This document shows, piece after piece, positions 61,816 through 64,000 of a stretch of 64,000 bases of DNA. Where the stretch lies: contig NZ_JACHBX010000001.1 in assembly GCF_014200505.1 (NCBI RefSeq), positions 1,612,001 to 1,676,000 on the forward strand. Direction: 5' to 3'. The position numbers were made by a program, and so were the translations under genes. The notes under the pieces were generated by a model. The model saw only the letters and a list, made by a program, of their open reading frames with translations. It ran no database searches and had not been told where the DNA came from. Source of the stretch: Massilia aurea. GTDB lineage: Bacteria; Pseudomonadota; Gammaproteobacteria; Burkholderiales; Burkholderiaceae_D. Numbering within the stretch: position 1 is the stretch's first letter; every line of letters begins with the position of its first letter.

Positions 61816-61982
61816 CCTGATGGTCTGCTTGGTTGTCGAGCCACACACAGGCACTTGTGCGCTGTGCCGGCTTTCGCAAACTGTATCGCTTGAAGCAACC
61901 GGTGCAAAACGCTTTGCTGCCGCGGTAAGCAACGTTCGTATCAACGACAAGACGTTCTACAAAGTGCTCTCTACCCCGCCCC

Positions 61983-64000
61983 TCAAGGCGTAACGCGCAC
62001 GTAGTCGATGTCCGCCCACGCGCCCGCCGCGCCGGTCGCAAACAAGCCGACCTGTGCGCCCACCCAACGCCCCATCGCCGCATCGAATGGCTCGCCCAGC
62101 GGCGTGAACATAATCCCATCCTGGCTGTACGAGAACGCCACGCGTGCGCCATGCGTCACCTGCGCGCGCAGCAGCACCTTGTAGCCGGCCAGCGCTGGCC
62201 CCAGCGTGTCGCCGCACTCGCCAGCCGCCTCACAGCGCGCAGCCACCATGCGTGGCTTGCCGTCGACGCGGCGCAGTCCGAACCACTGGCTCGACAGTCC
62301 CAATATGCCCAGCCCAACCTGATCGCCATCGCGCCCCGCGCGCAGTTCCACACTGGCCGTCAAGCCAAAGGCCGGTGACGGGAATTTCTGCGTCAGCACC
62401 GACGCCAGCGTGCGCAGCGGCGCTGCTGGCTGCGCGAACAGGCGCAGCATGCCGGGACGGGCGTCGAGCGCATACCAGCCGGGTTGCGGGTTGGCTGTCC
62501 ATTGCCACTGGCGGCCCAGCACAGCGCCATTGAATTCGTCGCTCGTCGCCGGCTCGCGGCGGGCAAACACGCCCGGCACCGGCTTGACATACTCGCTGAC
62601 CGGCTGGCCCACGCCCGGCGTGGCGGACGGTTCACCGATCAGCGGCCAGTCATCGTTCCAGCGCAGCGGCTGCAGATGCACGACGCGGCCGTAGGCGCGC
62701 AGGTCCTGAAAGTGAAAGAACCAGTCCCCGCCCTGCGGGGTCGTGACCCAGGCGCCCTGGTGCGGGCCGTTGATGCCCGTTGCGCCCTGCGCCATCACGA
62801 TCCGGTCTTCGTAGGGTCCCTCAATGCGACGCGAGCGGAACACCGATTGCCAGCCTTGTTCAACCCCGCCAGCCGGCGCGAACACGTAATACCAGCCATT
62901 GCGCTTGTACAGCTTCGGCCCTTCGAGGGTCCGGTAGCCCGGCAGGCGGTTGCCATCGATGATCACCCGGCCTTCGTCCAGCAGACTGCGTCCGTCGGGC
63001 GCCATGCGGCGCAGGGTCAGCACATTGTTGATGCCGGCGCGGCTCTTGGCCCACGCATGGATCAGCCAGGCCTGGCCATCGTCATCCCACAGCGGGGCCG
63101 GATCGATGATGCCCTTGCCCGGCAACAGCAGGTACGGCGCACTCCACGGGCCGGCAAAGTCGGAGGCCGTGGTGACGTAGATGCCGTGGTCCGGGTCGGG
63201 ATAAAAGATCCAGAAGCGCCCATCGTGATGGCGCAGGCTGGGCGCCCACACGCCCTTGCCGGGCTGGGGCGCGGCGAATGCGGCCGATGGCGTGAGTTGT
63301 GGCAACGCGTGGCCCACCAGCTCCCAGTTCACCATGTCGCTTGACGCGAGCAGCGGCAGGCCCGGCGCGTTGGCGAAGCTCGATGACACCATGTAGTAGC
63401 GCTCACCGACGCGGATCGCATCGGGGTCGGAATAATCGGCGTGCAGGATCGGGTTGCGATAGCGGCCGTTGCCGAGATCCGGCGACCACGGCGCGCGTGC
63501 GGGCACTGGGCCGAGCGTCTTGCGCAAGAAGCGGTCCATCGCATCGACGGTCGTCGCCAGCCAGGGATCGAACAGCCAGAAGGAATGCGGCGCGCCGTCC
63601 AGCGCCACGGTATCGGTGGGGATACCGTGGCTGGCCAGCGTGGCCGCCAGCGCTTCGCGTCCACTCGAAAAGCGCGGCGCGGCGCCGACGATGAATTGCA
63701 CCGGCGGGCTGTCCTTGCCGGCATGGGTCAGCGGCGAGGCGTCGCGCCAGAGTGCGCTCTGCTCGGCATAGCGCCCGCCAAACCAGGCGCCTGCTGCCGA
63801 CGGGCGCTTGGCCGGGTCGTCCTCGAAGCGCAGCGCCAGTTCGGACGTGAAATCGGACAGGCCGTCGATGTTGATCACGGCCCGCACCGCATCCGGCCGG
63901 GTCATGCCCACCAGCGCCGCGATCTGGCCGCCGGCCGAGCCGCCCGCGATGGCGACGCGCGCCGGGTCCAGGCTCAGGCCGGACGCCTGCGCGCGCAGCC
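61983..64000 (-). CDS. Alpha/beta-hydrolase esterase fused to a GH43 glycosidase, N-terminus off the window
   Basis: The frame is open from 64000 to the stop at 61983 (672 residues). The first visible part is an alpha/beta-hydrolase: nucleophile elbow VAIAGGSAGGQIAAL at the window edge, then the histidine region DGAPHSFWLFDPWL. After a short linker comes a five-bladed GH43 domain with the three catalytic acids: general base in ADYSDPDAIRVG, pKa-modulating Asp in IIDPAPLWDDDGQAW, and general acid Glu in RTLEGPKLYKRNGWYY. A C-terminal beta-sandwich (about 200 residues, SVELRAGRDGDQVGLGILG) is typical of xylosidase/arabinofuranosidase members. It probably removes esterified arabinose or xylose side chains from pectin or xylan. 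Confidence 0.92.
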   Translation of the reverse strand, partial: LRAQASGLSLDPARVAIAGGSAGGQIAALVGMTRPDAVRAVINIDGLSDFTSELALRFEDDPAKRPSAAGAWFGGRYAEQSALWRDASPLTHAGKDSPPVQFIVGAAPRFSSGREALAATLASHGIPTDTVALDGAPHSFWLFDPWLATTVDAMDRFLRKTLGPVPARAPWSPDLGNGRYRNPILHADYSDPDAIRVGERYYMVSSSFANAPGLPLLASSDMVNWELVGHALPQLTPSAAFAAPQPGKGVWAPSLRHHDGRFWIFYPDPDHGIYVTTASDFAGPWSAPYLLLPGKGIIDPAPLWDDDGQAWLIHAWAKSRAGINNVLTLRRMAPDGRSLLDEGRVIIDGNRLPGYRTLEGPKLYKRNGWYYVFAPAGGVEQGWQSVFRSRRIEGPYEDRIVMAQGATGINGPHQGAWVTTPQGGDWFFHFQDLRAYGRVVHLQPLRWNDDWPLIGEPSATPGVGQPVSEYVKPVPGVFARREPATSDEFNGAVLGRQWQWTANPQPGWYALDARPGMLRLFAQPAAPLRTLASVLTQKFPSPAFGLTASVELRAGRDGDQVGLGILGLSSQWFGLRRVDGKPRMVAARCEAAGECGDTLGPALAGYKVLLRAQVTHGARVAFSYSQDGIMFTPLGEPFDAAMGRWVGAQVGLFATGAAGAWADIDYVRVTP

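Noticed and set aside
61781-61993. 70-residue plus-strand open frame between the small secreted protein and the GH43 gene
   Set aside because: No RBS, overlaps both neighbours' ends, no domain or composition support.

Overview
The window is high-GC, densely coded bacterial chromosome. Its gene content points to a betaproteobacterium of the order Burkholderiales, most likely Oxalobacteraceae (Massilia-like): a Burkholderiales-type porin, CheV, a NodT/EmrA-type efflux system, IclR-controlled acyl-CoA catabolism and a plant-polysaccharide cluster. This placement is inferred from family resemblance only. No rRNA, tRNA, CRISPR array, phage or complete insertion sequence was seen.

Region 1 (1-4.7 kb): a minus-strand efflux operon (LysR regulator, NodT-like outer-membrane lipoprotein, EmrA-like adaptor running off the window) with a perfect 17-bp-arm palindrome ahead of it, then cheV. 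Region 2 (5-15.6 kb): small secreted proteins, a frameshifted M13 peptidase, a two-copy-domain protein, an FAD monooxygenase, DNA polymerase II with a ferritin-like gene, and a LytS/LytTR-type two-component pair. Region 3 (15.8-24.2 kb): an old-yellow-enzyme gene faces a six-gene minus-strand operon in which five genes overlap by 4 bp: MoxR-type AAA+ ATPase, an unrecognised 306-aa protein, a protein combining an HEXXH peptidase motif with a VWA-like domain, a 194-aa protein, a PaaK-like adenylate-forming enzyme and a NadR-like NMNAT/kinase. I found no described system that matches this set, and it is the best candidate for an undescribed one.

Region 4 (24.4-29.1 kb): M28 peptidase plus a MOSC protein with an alkyltransferase-like C-terminus, a helical lipoprotein, and a porin-thioesterase pair. 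Region 5 (29.1-46.5 kb): a catabolic island for what is probably a medium-chain dicarboxylic acid. A minus-strand operon has the same order as the pim (pimelate) genes of Rhodopseudomonas (F-B-C-D-E), followed by a class III CoA-transferase in place of a CoA ligase. A plus-strand operon carries an IclR regulator, a branched-chain-type ABC importer (livKHMGF), ETF-ubiquinone oxidoreductase and glutaryl-CoA dehydrogenase. The divergent spacer holds four copies of a 13-bp palindrome (TTCGCTNTGCGAA-like), probably the IclR operator. Together: uptake, CoA activation, beta-oxidation to glutaryl-CoA, decarboxylation to crotonyl-CoA, with electrons passed to quinone.

Region 6 (46.6-64 kb): a pectin/galacturonate cluster. 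It encodes a lactonase, a hexuronate-type MFS transporter, alpha-ketoglutaric semialdehyde dehydrogenase and 5-dehydro-4-deoxyglucarate dehydratase under a FadR-type regulator, then a rhamnogalacturonan-type acetylesterase, a fused pectate lyase-pectinesterase, a second FadR-type regulator, a TonB-dependent receptor, and an esterase-GH43 fusion cut by the window end. Two distinct operator-like palindromes fit the two regulators. A short lower-GC patch (about 60.6-61.8 kb) with two orphan genes interrupts it.
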